From the NCBI RefSeq assembly GCF_000283155.1, contig NW_004454181.1, positions 22,920,811 through 22,984,810 on the forward strand: a stretch of DNA of 64,000 nt, written 5' to 3'. The translations under genes were made by a program, and so were the position numbers. Source of the stretch: Ceratotherium simum simum. Lineage: Eukaryota > Chordata > Mammalia > Perissodactyla > Rhinocerotidae. Position 1 is the stretch's first letter, and each line of letters begins with the position of its first letter. A model generated the notes under the pieces. The model did not search any database and was not told the origin of the DNA. It saw nothing but the letters and a program-made list of their open reading frames with translations. Positions 1 through 10,129 of the stretch are shown piece after piece.

Positions 1-579
1 GATCCTGCTTATGAGGAACTGCTGGCCCAGTAGGGGAGAGAAGGCCAGCACACACATCTCAGACTTACATAGCCCCGGGAAGTGAGCCCCACTGCTCCCA
101 GAGCCCGGCTTGCCTGCGTGGTGCTCTGACAACCTCCAGGAGCCTTTTCTTACACAACAAGGAAGAAGTTGATTCTTGAAACCCAGATTCTTTCCCCAGC
201 TCCACCCAAACCACACCTTGGCTTCTTTTCCAGGCAAGACAATCATCTCTGAATTATCTGCCCTGGTGCCTGGATGAGTCACCTCAGCTCTCAGGGCAGT
301 GTGCCCCAGCCCAGCACTCCAGAAAGCAGAATGGGTGAAAAACAGTGCCCCTGACCCAGGCTTTCAGAACAGCCCCCTCCTGAAGCAGAGTTGCTAGCCT
401 GGCTCCCAGCCCCCCTCACTTGAGATAATAGCTGCCAGCCGGCTTCCCACGGCATGGACTGGGGCCTAAGCATTCAAGCCAGTGCTTGATGCTGAGAGCC
501 CTTCACCTGTCGGACCACAGTGATCTCCTTACCTGGCACCATTGATTAAATGCTTATATCTTCAAGGCCAATGACTGTA

Positions 580-900
580 ATCACCTTCATCGTTCAGATG
601 AGGAAACAGAGGCTTTGAGATATGGCATGGGTAGAACCATGATTCACCCTCAAGCTTTCTGAATCCAGGGTTTGTGCTCTTAGCCACCAGGCCACACCAG
701 CTCTCAAGAATATCACCTAACACGTAACATTTCACAGTCTACAATGATTGGAGGACCACACTGGGAAGGTCTTGTTGCATTTTGCAGAAGCTGAGGTCAG
801 AAAGGTGCAGTAACTAGCTCAAGACTGCTACTAGGAAACAGAGCCAGGGCCTGTCTCATCTGATTCCAGGTCCAGGGCTCCTACACTGTGTGCACCCTCA
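580..900. repeat. MIR-like SINE remnants
   Basis: Two stretches carry the MIR-like pattern 'gatgaggaaacagaggctttgag' and a long tail typical of old tRNA-derived SINEs. They are diverged and the boundaries are approximate. Confidence 0.5.
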
Positions 901-1383
901 GGTGGGCACACAAGTAAGAAGGAAGCCCCAGAGGCCATTTTGTTTTTGACCGGTTCCAAGAAGGCCTGACCCCAGACCTAAGACATCAGAAACAGATTCT
1001 CAAGTGGGACCTGAAGGCTGCCAGCATTCATAAGACTCCATTCCTTGTCTGTTTACTTTCCCATTGTCCTGGATAGCTAGTTCACACCTTCTCTTCTCTC
1101 CACAAATCCCCAATGCCTCCTCCCCTGACCTCCTCCAAGAGGAAGGCCTTGCTTCCTACTTCACTAGGTAAATTGGAGCAAGCAGAAGAGAGCTCACCCA
1201 GACTTCCACCACATCAGCCTACGAGCAGCGCCTGCACACAGATGCTCTGCCTTCCCACCCGATACAGCGCGTGAACCCTCCTGGCTCCTCTCTGTAGCCC
1301 ATTCCTCCACTCTCTGTGCACTACATCCATCACCTCTCGTTTCCTCCAGGAAACTGCTCCAGCAATTCTCCCTTCTCCTTCTT

Positions 1384-1471
1384 TTTTTTTTTTTTTTATA
1401 ATTTTTATTTATTTATTTATTTATTTTTCCCCCAAAGCCCCAGTAGATAGTTGTATGTCATAGTTGCACAT
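1384..1471 (-). mobile_element. ERE SINE, truncated, reverse orientation
   Basis: Contains the A/T tail and the 'cccccaaagcccc' block of the equine ERE2/ERE3 type, truncated at the tRNA end. It is flanked by a direct repeat cccttctccttctt (1370-1383 and 1472-1485), a target-site duplication. Confidence 0.8.
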
Positions 1472-1562
1472 CCCTTCTCCTTCTTGTATCTTTTTTTTTT
1501 TTTTTTCCTCCCTCTCCTAGATTATTCCTCTCTGGATTAATATAAACATGCTGTAATTTTTC

Positions 1563-1815
1563 TTTCTTTCTTTCTTTCTTTTTTTGTGATGAAGATTGGC
1601 CCTGAGCTAACATCTGCCAATACTCCTCTTTTTGCTGAGGAAGACTAGCCGTGGGCTAACATCCATGCCCATCTTCCTCCACTTTATATGGGACGCTGCC
1701 ACAGCATGGCTTGCCAAGCAGTGTGTGGGTGTGCACCTGGGATCTGAACCTGCGAACCCCGGGCCGCCGCAGCGGAGCGCGCGCACTTAACAGCTTGCGC
1801 CACCGGGCCGGCCCC
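1563..1815 (-). mobile_element. ERE1-type SINE, full length, reverse orientation
   Basis: Reads on the minus strand from GGGCCGGCCCGGTGGCGCAA through a tRNA-like head to the 'gttagcccacggctagtctt' body and a (GAAA)n-like tail. A 15-bp target-site duplication, catgctgtaattttt, flanks it at 1547-1561 and 1816-1830. This family is specific to equids and their close relatives. Confidence 0.9.
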
Positions 1816-1974
1816 CATGCTGTAATTTTTCCCATCTTCAAACCAAACCAAACAAAAAACCCTTGACTCCATCTCCCGTACTCACTACCATTTGTTTTTG
1901 CTCCCCTTTGCAGCTAAGCTCTTTGAAGTTGTTGTCTATACAGTTTTCAATTCCTGTCTGTCCACTCTCTATTT

Positions 1975-2220
1975 CCCAACATTTTGTAATGATGAAAAAT
2001 TGTAAGCATACATACAGAAGTTGAAAAAGTAGTACAATGATCACTCATTTATACATCACCTAGATTCACCAGTTTTAAACATTTTCTAGTATTTGTTTTA
2101 TCTGTATGTAAAAATATAAATATTTATGCATCTATAATTTTTTGCTTAACCATTTGAAAGTAAGTTCCAGACATTATAAAACTTCACCCTAAATCCTTCA
2201 GCCTTCATCTCCCAAAATAA
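1975..2220. mobile_element. L1M-type LINE 3' fragment
   Basis: AT-rich text resembling the 3'UTR of old mammalian L1M elements ('attttgtaatgatgaaaaattg ... catttatacatcacctagattca'). No ORF2 remains and the family is uncertain. Confidence 0.5.
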
Positions 2221-2229
2221 TCACAAAAC

Positions 2230-3510
2230 CATCATCTCCCCTCCTCTGTGAACCTCCTCCAATCAGGCCTGCACCCTCACCGGTCCACCGAAATTGCTCT
2301 CCGCAAGGTCACCCAGTGTTCTTGTCTCATGAGACCTACCGGGAGCGTTTTCCCAGCTGCTCATTCCCTCATCCCTGTTATATCTTCTTATGCCTGGCTT
2401 CCAAGACACCCCACTCTCTTGGTTCTCCTCCCATCTCACTAGTCACTCCTTCACAGTCTCCTTTCTGGTTCCTCTTCTTCTCCCCAGCCTTTTAATGTTG
2501 AGTGCCCTAGGGCTCAGGCCTCAGTCTTCTTCTCTATCTTCATTCCCTCAGTTATCTCTTCCAGTGTCATGACTTTAAATACAATCTATATGCTGACAGC
2601 TCACAAGTTTATATCTCTAGCCCAGAACTCTCGCCTGAATTCCATGCTCAAATACCCACTGTCTCTTTGACATCTCCACATCGATGTCTAATGGACATCT
2701 CCAATCCAATGTGTCCCAAAGAGAGTTTCTGATCTCCTCTGCAAGGCCAATGCCACTCACAGCCTCCCCATTCTGAGTTGATGGCAATTCCACTCTTTAA
2801 TTGCTTAGGCCAAAAGCCTTGGAGTCATCACTGACTACTCTCTTTCCCTCATACTCCACATCCAATCTATCAGGAAACCCTACTGGGTCTATTTCCAACA
2901 TAGATCCAGAATCTGACCACTTCTCACTCCCTCCATTGCTACGACCCTAGTCTGAGCCACCATCCTCTTTTTTGTATTATTGTAGTTCTAATTGGTCTCC
3001 CTATTTCTATTCTTGCTCCCCTACAGTCTATTCTCAACAGAGTAACCCTGTAAGATTTTGTCACTTCTCTGCTCACAACCCTGCAATGACTCCCCATTTC
3101 TCTTGGAGTAAAAGCCAAAGTGCTCACAATGGCCTACAAAGCCCTATATGCTCTGGCTCCTCCCCATCTCTTTGAGCTCACCACCTACTTCTCCCCACCT
3201 TACCCGCTCACTCTTCTCCAGCCAAGTATGCCAGAAAGAGGTCTGTCTTAGAGCCTTCTCACCAGCTATTCCCTTTACCTGAAGACTCTTCCCCCAGATA
3301 TGTTTGTTTCCCTCACCTTCTTCATCTTCTTGTTCAAATCTCAGCATCTCAATGAAGCCTACCCTGACCGTTCTATTTTAAATTATTGGTGCCAGGAACA
3401 TAAACTCAGTGAGGGCAGGAATCTTTTGTTTTGTTCATTACTTGCTTCCCAGCATGTGGAACACTGCCTGCTACAGAGAGGGTGCTCAGTAAATGAACGA
3501 ATAAACGTAT
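2230..3510 (+). mobile_element. L2 LINE 3' remnant
   Basis: The stretch from 'ggagtcatcactgactactc' through 'ccccagatatgt' to 'gtgctcagtaaatgaacgaa' follows the characteristic L2 3' end in sense orientation. It is broken by many stops and indels. The open frames at 2248-2572 and 3300-3650 are chance remnants. Confidence 0.75.
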
Positions 3511-4578
3511 GTGACACCCTCCTCTTGGTCAAGGTTTCCAGAAGAGGTGTTCAGCTTCATCTACAGGTGCTCTCAAACCAGGCTGGCCAGACCAGACTTC
3601 ACGATGGGATGGAACTAAAAGCTGACAGAGTGAATTCTGAAGTCAGTTAATATATGCAGTGCCTGGAGAAGCTGAAGGAAGAGGACGGCCCGAAGTCAGG
3701 AACTGAACTGAACTCTGAACGCAGCCTCACCTGGGGGCAGAACTCTTCCAGCTTACAGAGGGAACTCAGGGAGAAATCCCTTCTGACCAATCCCAAACCA
3801 TTTCATCAGGACCCAGGAAGTGACCTGTGGTTATGGGGCTATTCCTGGGAGCCCCATTGCTCTGACGAAGGGAAGGGTCAGGGGGTTACTGATTCCTGGG
3901 GAAATGCTGGCTGTAGTATTGAGGCTCAGCGGGGGAGGGGCATTTGGGGCCAGCTCTCCACAGTGACCCTGGAGAGAATGCTCAGGTAGTCCCCATCCTG
4001 ACAGCTCCTCCGTGAAAGCCAAGAAGACCAGGCCACAGGAAGTTAGTCAGGAGGCCAGATAGGCAGCTCCCTGGCTCAACTTCTGCTTTGCTCTGGGCCT
4101 AGTCCAGTGAGACTGGACCACGTGAGGAGGCAGACGACCTTGATCTCTGCATCTGATCGTGGTCAGGGCTCTCTGGATGAAGGGCTAAAAGGCTGAATAA
4201 GGACATCAATGTGAGAGTTGACAACCTTCTGCAAGCCCCCTGGAGGCTCCTCAGCATCCTGTCTGGAATATGGCAGGCCTGGCCAGAGAAATGGGGAGGA
4301 CAGTGGTGACAGCTGCAGAACCAGGAAGAAGGAGGCAGGCTCAGGTAGAGACTGAAGGCTGCTGGAAGGGGAATTTCCAAAGGTGGAGGCATTACCAGAT
4401 GGTTCCACTCCAGGGTTGGGCAGCAGTCAGGGGCTGCTGGCTATAGCCAGACATCACTCCTAGCATCCACCCCTGAGTGAGGGCCTCCTGTGAGTGGGTC
4501 ACAGTGGAGCCTAGTTTCTAGAAGGGAAAGACATACTACTCACTCTTGTGCATCTCCCTCCTTCCTTTCCTTGGGCAG

Positions 4579-4784
4579 GTGGACCCCATGAAACTACGCC
4601 AGTCTATCCGCACAGTTCTCTTCAACCAGTACGTGATCTCTTTCCCCGTGCTGGTCTTCCTCTATCCCATCCTCAAGTTGTGGGGAGACCCCTGCCGCCG
4701 AGAGCTCCCCACCTTCCACTGGTTCCTCCTGGAGCTGGCCCTCTTCACTCTGATTGAGGAAGTCATGTTCTACTACTCACACCG
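4579..4784 (+). CDS. FAXDC2: FAXDC2 coding exon, membrane segments and first histidine
   Basis: The acceptor is a pyrimidine-rich tract ending CAG before GTGGAC, and the donor is CCG|GTGAGC. The exon begins in phase 0 with Val-Asp-Pro-Met and ends after two bases of an Arg codon. It encodes two hydrophobic segments and the FYYSH motif whose histidine opens the HX3H box. Confidence 0.93.
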
Positions 4785-7158
4785 GTGAGCAGCTCCTCAC
4801 TCTCCTAGGGCTCACTTTTAAACAAGGAAACTGGGGCCTTGGAATTGTAGGTGTAGGACCAATACCATCTAGCCTGAAAAGCCTCCCATGAAGTAGTTAA
4901 CAGGGAGACAACTATTTTTTCCACAACTGACAACTTGAGACCACTGAGGAATGTCCAGAAAAGAAGGAGCCTTCTCCAGTCACGTGTGCAGCAGGGCAGT
5001 TTCCCATTTGTTTCCTTTCTGGGCATCACCCCCATTTTACAGCTGACACAACTGAGGTAGAGAGAGGCAAAGTAACCCACCCTCAAATTACGCAGCATGA
5101 GAAGTGGGGTTAGAGCTTGAAGGCAGGTCTAAGTGCCAATCCACTGTGTTTTCAACTTTGCTCCATAGATGTAACCCCTAGTTCCTACCTTTGGTTTCTC
5201 ATGGTCTCGTGAGGGAAGGAGAAAGGGAGATTGGCAGATTATTAACTATTAACTATTTTCCCAGGCTCCTTCACCACCCAACATTCTACAAGAAAATCCA
5301 CAAGAAACACCATGAGTGGACAGCTCCCATTGGCGTGATTGCTCTCTATGCCCACCCTATTGAGCATGTGGTGAGCAGAGCTCCTCTCTCCCCAAAGGCA
5401 AAAGGCAGAGGGCCCCAGCCACCTTCCCTGAGATCTCCTGCAGAGAATTAGACCACTCTGGACCTTTCCTTCTTTCCACTAAACAGCCACTATTTAGTAT
5501 TAACCTAGCATATGCCAGCCTATGCCAGATGCCAACATAAGTTATCTCATTTAATCCTCCCAACAACCTTTGTAATCCTCATTTTGCTAATGAGGAGATT
5601 GAGGTTCCAACAGGTAATAACTTGTCCCAAGTTACAAAGCTGAATGACTCCAGCAAATTGAGGTCCTGAAACTCTCAGCTTCTCCAGATCTCAATCAAGG
5701 AGGTCTTCCTGGTACTACCCTGGGACAGAGTGGACACCCAGCTGGGTCCCCTCCATCTCCCTGGGGCCCGCCTTCCAACAGCCCTCTCTTTGCAGGCCTC
5801 CAACATGCTGCCAGCGATGGTGGGTCCCATAGTAATGGGCTCCCACTTGTCCTCCATGACCATGTGGTTTTCCTTGGCCCTCATCATCACCATCATCTCT
5901 CACTGTGGCTACCATCTACCCTTCTTGCCTTCACCTGAATTCCATGACTATCACCATCTCAAGTAAGGCCCCTGTCCCCACTGTGGGTCCCTGGGCAGTA
6001 ACCTCCACCTTCACTCCTGGAGTTTCTGATAGCAGACATGACACTGGTGCCTCAGTTTAGACGTGGGTGCTAGTGGAGGTAGAGGTCTGGAGGTGGGGAA
6101 AATAATGACTGCACTGGACCCAGACCACCTTGCCCTTTTCCTTCTTTCTGACACTGGGTCTTCTTGCAACTGTAGCTTTTTAACCTTTATTTAGGTTCTG
6201 GACCCTTTGAGTATCTAATGTAAGCTATGGACACAGTCAGAACAATACATAAAAAATCCCGCATGCAGGGGCCAGCCCGGTGGTGTAGCAGTTAAGTGTG
6301 CACATTCCACTTTGGCAGCCCAGGGTTCGCAGGTTTGGATCCTGGGCGCGCACTGATGCACCGCTTATCAAGCCATGCTGTGGCGGTGTCCCATATAAAG
6401 TAGAGAAAGATGGGCACAGATGTTAGCCCAGGGCCAATCTTCCTCAGCAAAAAAAAAAAGAGGAGGATTGGCAACAGATGTTAGCTCAGGGCTAATCTTC
6501 CTCAAAAAAAAAAAAATCCTGCATGCAATTCAAGGGCAGTTGCGTGCTCTTTGAAAGCCTCCAGGCTTTTTCAAGTGCGGTCTATGAACCTCCTGCACCA
6601 GAATCACCTGAGATGCTTTTTTCAAATGCAGGCTCTTGGGTTCCACTCCAAATATGCTGAATCAAAGTATGTGAGGGAGCAGGGCCTAGAAATCTGCATT
6701 TTAATAAGTGTTGCAGAGGATTCTGCTGGAGGTGGTCCCTGAACCCACCCAAACAAGCTCTGTCACAGGTTCTGACTTGTGTGCATCAGAATCACAGACA
6801 GCCTTTCAAAGGAAGATCAGAGATTTTCAGTCTGGAGTGGCCCCAGGAATGTGTGCTACACCTCCCCGGGTTATTCTGATGCAGGTGCTCAGCACGGTGG
6901 GGACAGGTGTGGGGTAGGAGGGCTTAGAAATGCGTGAGAGGCCGGCACAACTGAGATGGAGGTCAGCACGCTGGCCTCAAGCACCCTCCTCTCTCCTCTA
7001 GGTTCAACCAGTGCTATGGGGTGCTGGGGGTGCTGGACCACCTCCACGGGACTGACACCGTGTTTAAGCAGACCAAGTCCTACGAGAGACACATCCTCCT
7101 GCTGGGCTTCACTCCACTCTCTGAGAGCATCCCTGACCCCCCGAAGAAGACTGAGTGA
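4579..7158 (+). CDS. FAXDC2: FAXDC2, fatty acid hydroxylase domain-containing protein 2 (3' part, four exons)
   Basis: Join of 4579-4784, 5265-5370, 5796-5962 and 7002-7158, giving the C-terminal 211 residues and a TGA stop. The sequence shows the three histidine clusters of the fatty acid hydroxylase/sterol desaturase family: HX3H at visible residues 68-72, HX2HH at 81-85 and HX2HH at 154-158. In this family such histidines hold a di-iron centre on the cytosolic face of the ER membrane. Hydrophobic stretches at about residues 18-35, 47-66 and 126-147 fit membrane segments. All junctions have GT/AG and keep frame (phases 2, 0, 2). The family oxidises lipid or sterol substrates; recent literature links FAXDC2 to sterol metabolism, but the substrate cannot be read here. 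By recall the human protein is 333 residues, so about 120 N-terminal residues are encoded left of the window. The gene converges on LARP1, as on human 5q33. Confidence 0.93.
4785..5264 (+). other. FAXDC2: FAXDC2 intron
   Basis: Short intron with GTGAGC at the 5' end and a CCCAG acceptor. A MIR-like stretch (about 5030-5150) is the only recognisable content. Confidence 0.75.
5265..5370 (+). CDS. FAXDC2: FAXDC2 coding exon, HX2HH box
   Basis: The acceptor is TTTTCCCAG|GCTCC and the donor is ATGTG|GTGAGC. It completes the split Arg codon and encodes LLHHP followed by KIHKKHHEW, the second histidine cluster. It ends in phase 0 after Glu-His-Val. Confidence 0.93.
5371..5795 (+). other. FAXDC2: FAXDC2 intron with MIR
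   Basis: Short intron. A MIR-like SINE occupies about 5500-5650 ('aatcctcattttgctaatga'). Nothing else is recognised. Confidence 0.7.
5796..5962 (+). CDS. FAXDC2: FAXDC2 coding exon, transmembrane segment and third histidine box
   Basis: The acceptor is CTTTGCAG|GCC and the donor is CTCAA|GTAAGG. It encodes a hydrophobic span (about MWFSLALIITIIS), then HCGYH and the EFHDYHH cluster. It ends with two bases of a Lys codon that the next exon completes. Confidence 0.93.
6268..6516 (+). mobile_element. ERE1-type SINE, forward orientation
   Basis: Starts GGGGCCAGCCCGGTGGTGTA, with A-box- and B-box-like motifs (GGTTTGGATCC), then a body with two 'cagatgttagc' segments and an A13 tail. It is flanked by near-identical tcc(c/t)gcatgca copies (6257-6267 and 6517-6527). 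Confidence 0.9.
6555..6900. mobile_element. MER5-like hAT DNA transposon fossils (two)
   Basis: Text such as 'agaatcacctgagatgcttt' and 'agaaatctgcattttaataa' matches the well-known MER5 consensus pattern, and a second, partial copy follows at about 6765. Both are non-coding. Confidence 0.55.
7002..7158 (+). CDS. FAXDC2: FAXDC2 last coding exon
   Basis: The acceptor is CTCCTCTAG|GTTCAAC. It encodes FNQCYGVLGVLDHLHG through the C-terminus ...PPKKTE and a TGA at 7156-7158. The FNQ start joins the HDYHHLK end of the previous exon, a conserved junction in this family. Confidence 0.93.
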
Positions 7159-7710
7159 GAGAGGGCCCAAGTGCCACCCTGGCTGTCCCCTCAGCAGGGG
7201 ACTGCTAAGGTGGCCTGAGGCCTCCTGATCGCACCTCATAACTTGCTCCTTCAGCCATGCTCTCTCTAATGATGGCCCCATGAGGGCAGAGGGAAGGTCA
7301 GCTTCCTAGCAAAGCAGGGCCAAGGATGGGATTGGGCTCCCCCAGTTGCCCCTGTTGTCCCTCATGGGGACCAGGAGTTGGCTTAAGGAAGGGGAAAAAA
7401 CAGCTCCCCAGAATGGCCAGTCAGAGGGAAGAAAACACTTTGAGGGGGCTCCTGGCAAGTCCTCTGCTGTGGAAGGGGTGAGAGACCCCAGATGACTCCT
7501 TTGTGGCCTAGGCAAGACGTAGAGAATGACAAAGGTGGCAGCAAGACTGGAGGCTCTATCTGGGAGAGCTCCTTCTGGTGTCCGGGGTTGGGGGAACCAG
7601 AAGACATCACTTTGCCCCTTTCTGTCCCAAAAAGCTTTTCTCATACTCTATTCAGGTCAGGGCCAGGACACTCTGGCAGTGGTTACGGGGTCAATTCCCC
7701 ATTACCCCCA

Positions 7711-7750
7711 ACACACACACACACACGCATGCACGCACACACACACACAC
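7711..7750. repeat. (CA)n microsatellite, interrupted
   Basis: About 40 bases of CA units interrupted by CG steps, inside the FAXDC2 3'UTR. It is likely to vary in length between individuals. Confidence 0.9.
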
Positions 7751-7963
7751 TGAGTCAGTGACAAAGGCCCCGTTTCAACTCTGCCCCACTGCAAACAAAC
7801 ATCATCCCTCTCTGAAAAGAAAAATACCGATCACAGAAGCTCCTCCCTGGATTAGAACTGAGATACCAGCGAGGTGCAGACCAAGCCCCAGTACCTTCAG
7901 CCATACATGGAAAGCAAAGGCCAAGCCCTGTGGACTTGCTGAGCTGGGGGTCCTTTTATCCAT

Positions 7964-7980
7964 GGGGGGGGGGGGGGGGG
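7964..7980. repeat. Homopolymer of 17 G
   Basis: An unbroken G run in the sense strand of the FAXDC2 3'UTR. It could form G-quadruplexes in the mRNA. Its exact length is uncertain in any sequence read. Confidence 0.9.
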
Positions 7981-9050
7981 TCAGAGTTGCTGACTTTTGG
8001 GGACACCCAACAGAGGCTCCATATTGGCCTCTCTGAAGCACTTTCAAAGAGGCTAGAACCCTCTTCCTCCAATGAGAAGGCAAGAAAAATATGACTGAAC
8101 AAAGGGCAAAACCTTCATTTTTTTCCCCAAATGATTAACCAGTTGTCTCAAGACCATTTATTCTGGATGATTTCAGCAGTGATGCTGTTTTCAAGGGAAA
8201 CCTTCCCAGGAACCTTATCATCTAAAGCGAAAGCACAGAGTGGCTGGGGTGGAAGCAGTCCCCACCCTGGCCTTCCCTCAGCCACCAATGACATGGCCGG
8301 GAACCTGTGGCTCCCAAGAACAACTGGAAGACCACTCTTTGGTTTGAAAGGCCACCATTATCAGTCACTAAATTCTTATATATACTTGGGTCTATCTCTG
8401 GACTTTCAGTTCTCTTCTGTCCAGAAAACCACCCGCGGTAGTTTCGTAAGACTTTAGTATCTGATAGGGCCAAATCTCCAGGCAGAACTATCAAAAAGAA
8501 TTTCTTTCTAATGGCCCCCAAGGACATGCCCAGTAGGCCAACTGGGCGCTGACCAGGCAGCGAGCTCCCTGGCCTTCGAAAGCCATACCCACCCTCCTCT
8601 GGCCTTGGTGGGCCTGGCCCCTCCCTACGACAGCTTGTGCCCTCAGCTTAAGCACAGCTTCTGGCGCATCACTGCTCTAAGTTCTCACAGCTGCTGGCCT
8701 GCACCCACAACTTGCTGCTACAGACAGACATTTGGAAAATAGCCCATCTTCAGTATACCTAAGAGGGGGAGGGAATGAGGAGTGTGGATAAAGAGGAGGA
8801 ACAGATGCATTTTCTCCCTTTACGGTCTTCAGGTTTTGAGGTACTGTAGGGGCCCAGAGGGACAAGAGGCTGTCATTCTCTCACCCCTTTTGGGAGGCAG
8901 GTGGTGGGCCCTGGCCGAGGGGTCCAGCTCTATCCTCTTCTGCATCAAACAGAATGGCCCTGAGGTTGGTAAACAAATAAGGCTCAAGAAAAGGCTGAGG
9001 TCTCAAAATTCCCAGCAGAATATGTGAATGTAAAAAGAGAAAGCATGGAA

Positions 9051-9056
9051 AATAAA
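9051..9056 (+). terminator. FAXDC2: FAXDC2 polyadenylation signal AATAAA
   Basis: Canonical AATAAA in gene orientation, about 1.9 kb past the stop codon. Cleavage is expected near 9070-9080. Confidence 0.7.
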
Positions 9057-9075
9057 CTGGTGTCCCTTTCATTCC

Positions 9076-10104
9076 AGTAGATGCTTCACTTTTTTTTCTT
9101 CACTACATGACTCATACCAACACTCACGATCATATGGCATCTGGGAACCACAGCAGGGCACTTAATCAGTGGCCTCACTCATGAGCATTCCTAACAGGTT
9201 GTGGAAGGAGACTAAATTAACTGTCTGCCCGTTCCCAAGTCAGTCTGCAGAAGCCCTCGACACTACCTCTTAAACCCTCCTTTGGCCTATGGAGGCCATT
9301 GGTGGTATTCAAGTACCTGCCCACCTAATGGACAGTGGAATTCTCTAGAAAACCCTTTTCGATGGGATGCTCAGGCACGTGAGACAGTTGTCAGATGAAT
9401 GAGTAAACAAGGCCACGCCTCATTTTTAGTTTTGTAATTATACATCTAGGCCAGACTGGCATTCAGACTATTATTACTGCCAGCACCCAACCTCATGGTC
9501 TGAAAAAAGTCACCAACAGCCCAGAGGCCAGTCTTGGGAGGCGGGGGGAGGTGCTCATTGTTCCATCCTTCCCGAGTGTCACTCCTCAGACCTGGACTCC
9601 ACACGGCCAGAGTGTTGAACTGTTACTCCTTTACATGCCAGCAGGGAAGTCTGTTCACTGAGGGGCTGTGCCAGCCCTCCGTGAGGAATCACAGCAACCT
9701 CTATCTTCCTGGCTGTCTCCTAACATAGCCAGTGCATGAAAACCTGGGAGCGGAGCAAGATTTCAAGGCTGAATCCTGGAACTCGATCTGTTGGACTGGT
9801 GTCTCTTTGTTCTGTGACACTGGCTATAGCTCCCACATCTCACTTAAGACACAAGGTGGACATGAACTCAAAGCTGGCAGAAACTCTCAGGACTGCTGGG
9901 GAATTCACCTGGACACACCAGCAGCCTTAGAAGCTCTGTAACGAGCCCATGCCTTAGGCCGACTCCCCAGAAGCCCAATGGCAGAGCCCTGCAAAGGGTT
10001 CGTGTGTACGTGCTGAGTGCAGGGTTCCTCTGGATCTGAGGGAACCCTCACCAGGCCCCCTCCCTCACACCCGACAACTGTACCCCCAATGGGAGACCAG
10101 CCAG
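9076..10104. other. Intergenic spacer between convergent FAXDC2 and LARP1
   Basis: About 1.03 kb separates the two estimated poly(A) sites. It contains no gene or confident repeat. The open frames at 9534-9941 lack splice or similarity support. By recall the human spacing is also about 0.9 kb. Confidence 0.7.
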
Positions 10105-10123
10105 TATTTTGCCTTTTCAAGTT

Positions 10124-10129
10124 TTTATT
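10124..10129 (-). terminator. LARP1: LARP1 polyadenylation signal AATAAA
   Basis: The plus strand reads TTTATT, so the mRNA carries AAUAAAAA. It is followed by ACUUGAAAAGGC toward the expected cleavage site near 10095-10115. I see no other AATAAA in this orientation between the stop codon and this point. Confidence 0.75.

Larger units (their letters stand above)
1..4578 (+). other. FAXDC2: FAXDC2 intron (partial), repeat-rich
   Basis: No exon could be supported here: no ORF has splice signals and similarity to the missing FAXDC2 N-terminus. It holds two MIR-like stretches (about 580-900), two reverse ERE SINEs, an L1M 3' fragment and a long L2 remnant. Positions 3511-4578 show nothing recognisable except unique intronic sequence. 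Confidence 0.7.
5963..7001 (+). other. FAXDC2: FAXDC2 last intron with ERE and MER5-like elements
   Basis: Contains a full ERE SINE (6268-6516) and two MER5-like hAT fossils (about 6555-6730 and 6765-6900). The acceptor CTCCTCTAG is at 6993-7001. Confidence 0.7.
7159..9075 (+). other. FAXDC2: FAXDC2 3' untranslated region
   Basis: Runs from the stop codon to the first convincing poly(A) signal. It contains a CA/CG-rich microsatellite (7711-7750) and a run of 17 G (7964-7980). There are no splice-supported exons here; ORFs in this stretch are chance. The 3' limit is an estimate 15-25 nt past AATAAA. Confidence 0.75.

Noticed and set aside
1..4578. Missing upstream FAXDC2 exons
   Set aside because: I searched by eye for the conserved sequence preceding VDPMKLRQ and for plausible donors but found none, so they are taken to lie left of the window.
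7711..7750. Regular short repeats considered as an array of functional units
   Set aside because: They are simple dinucleotide microsatellites, and a CRISPR array would not be expected in a mammalian genome.
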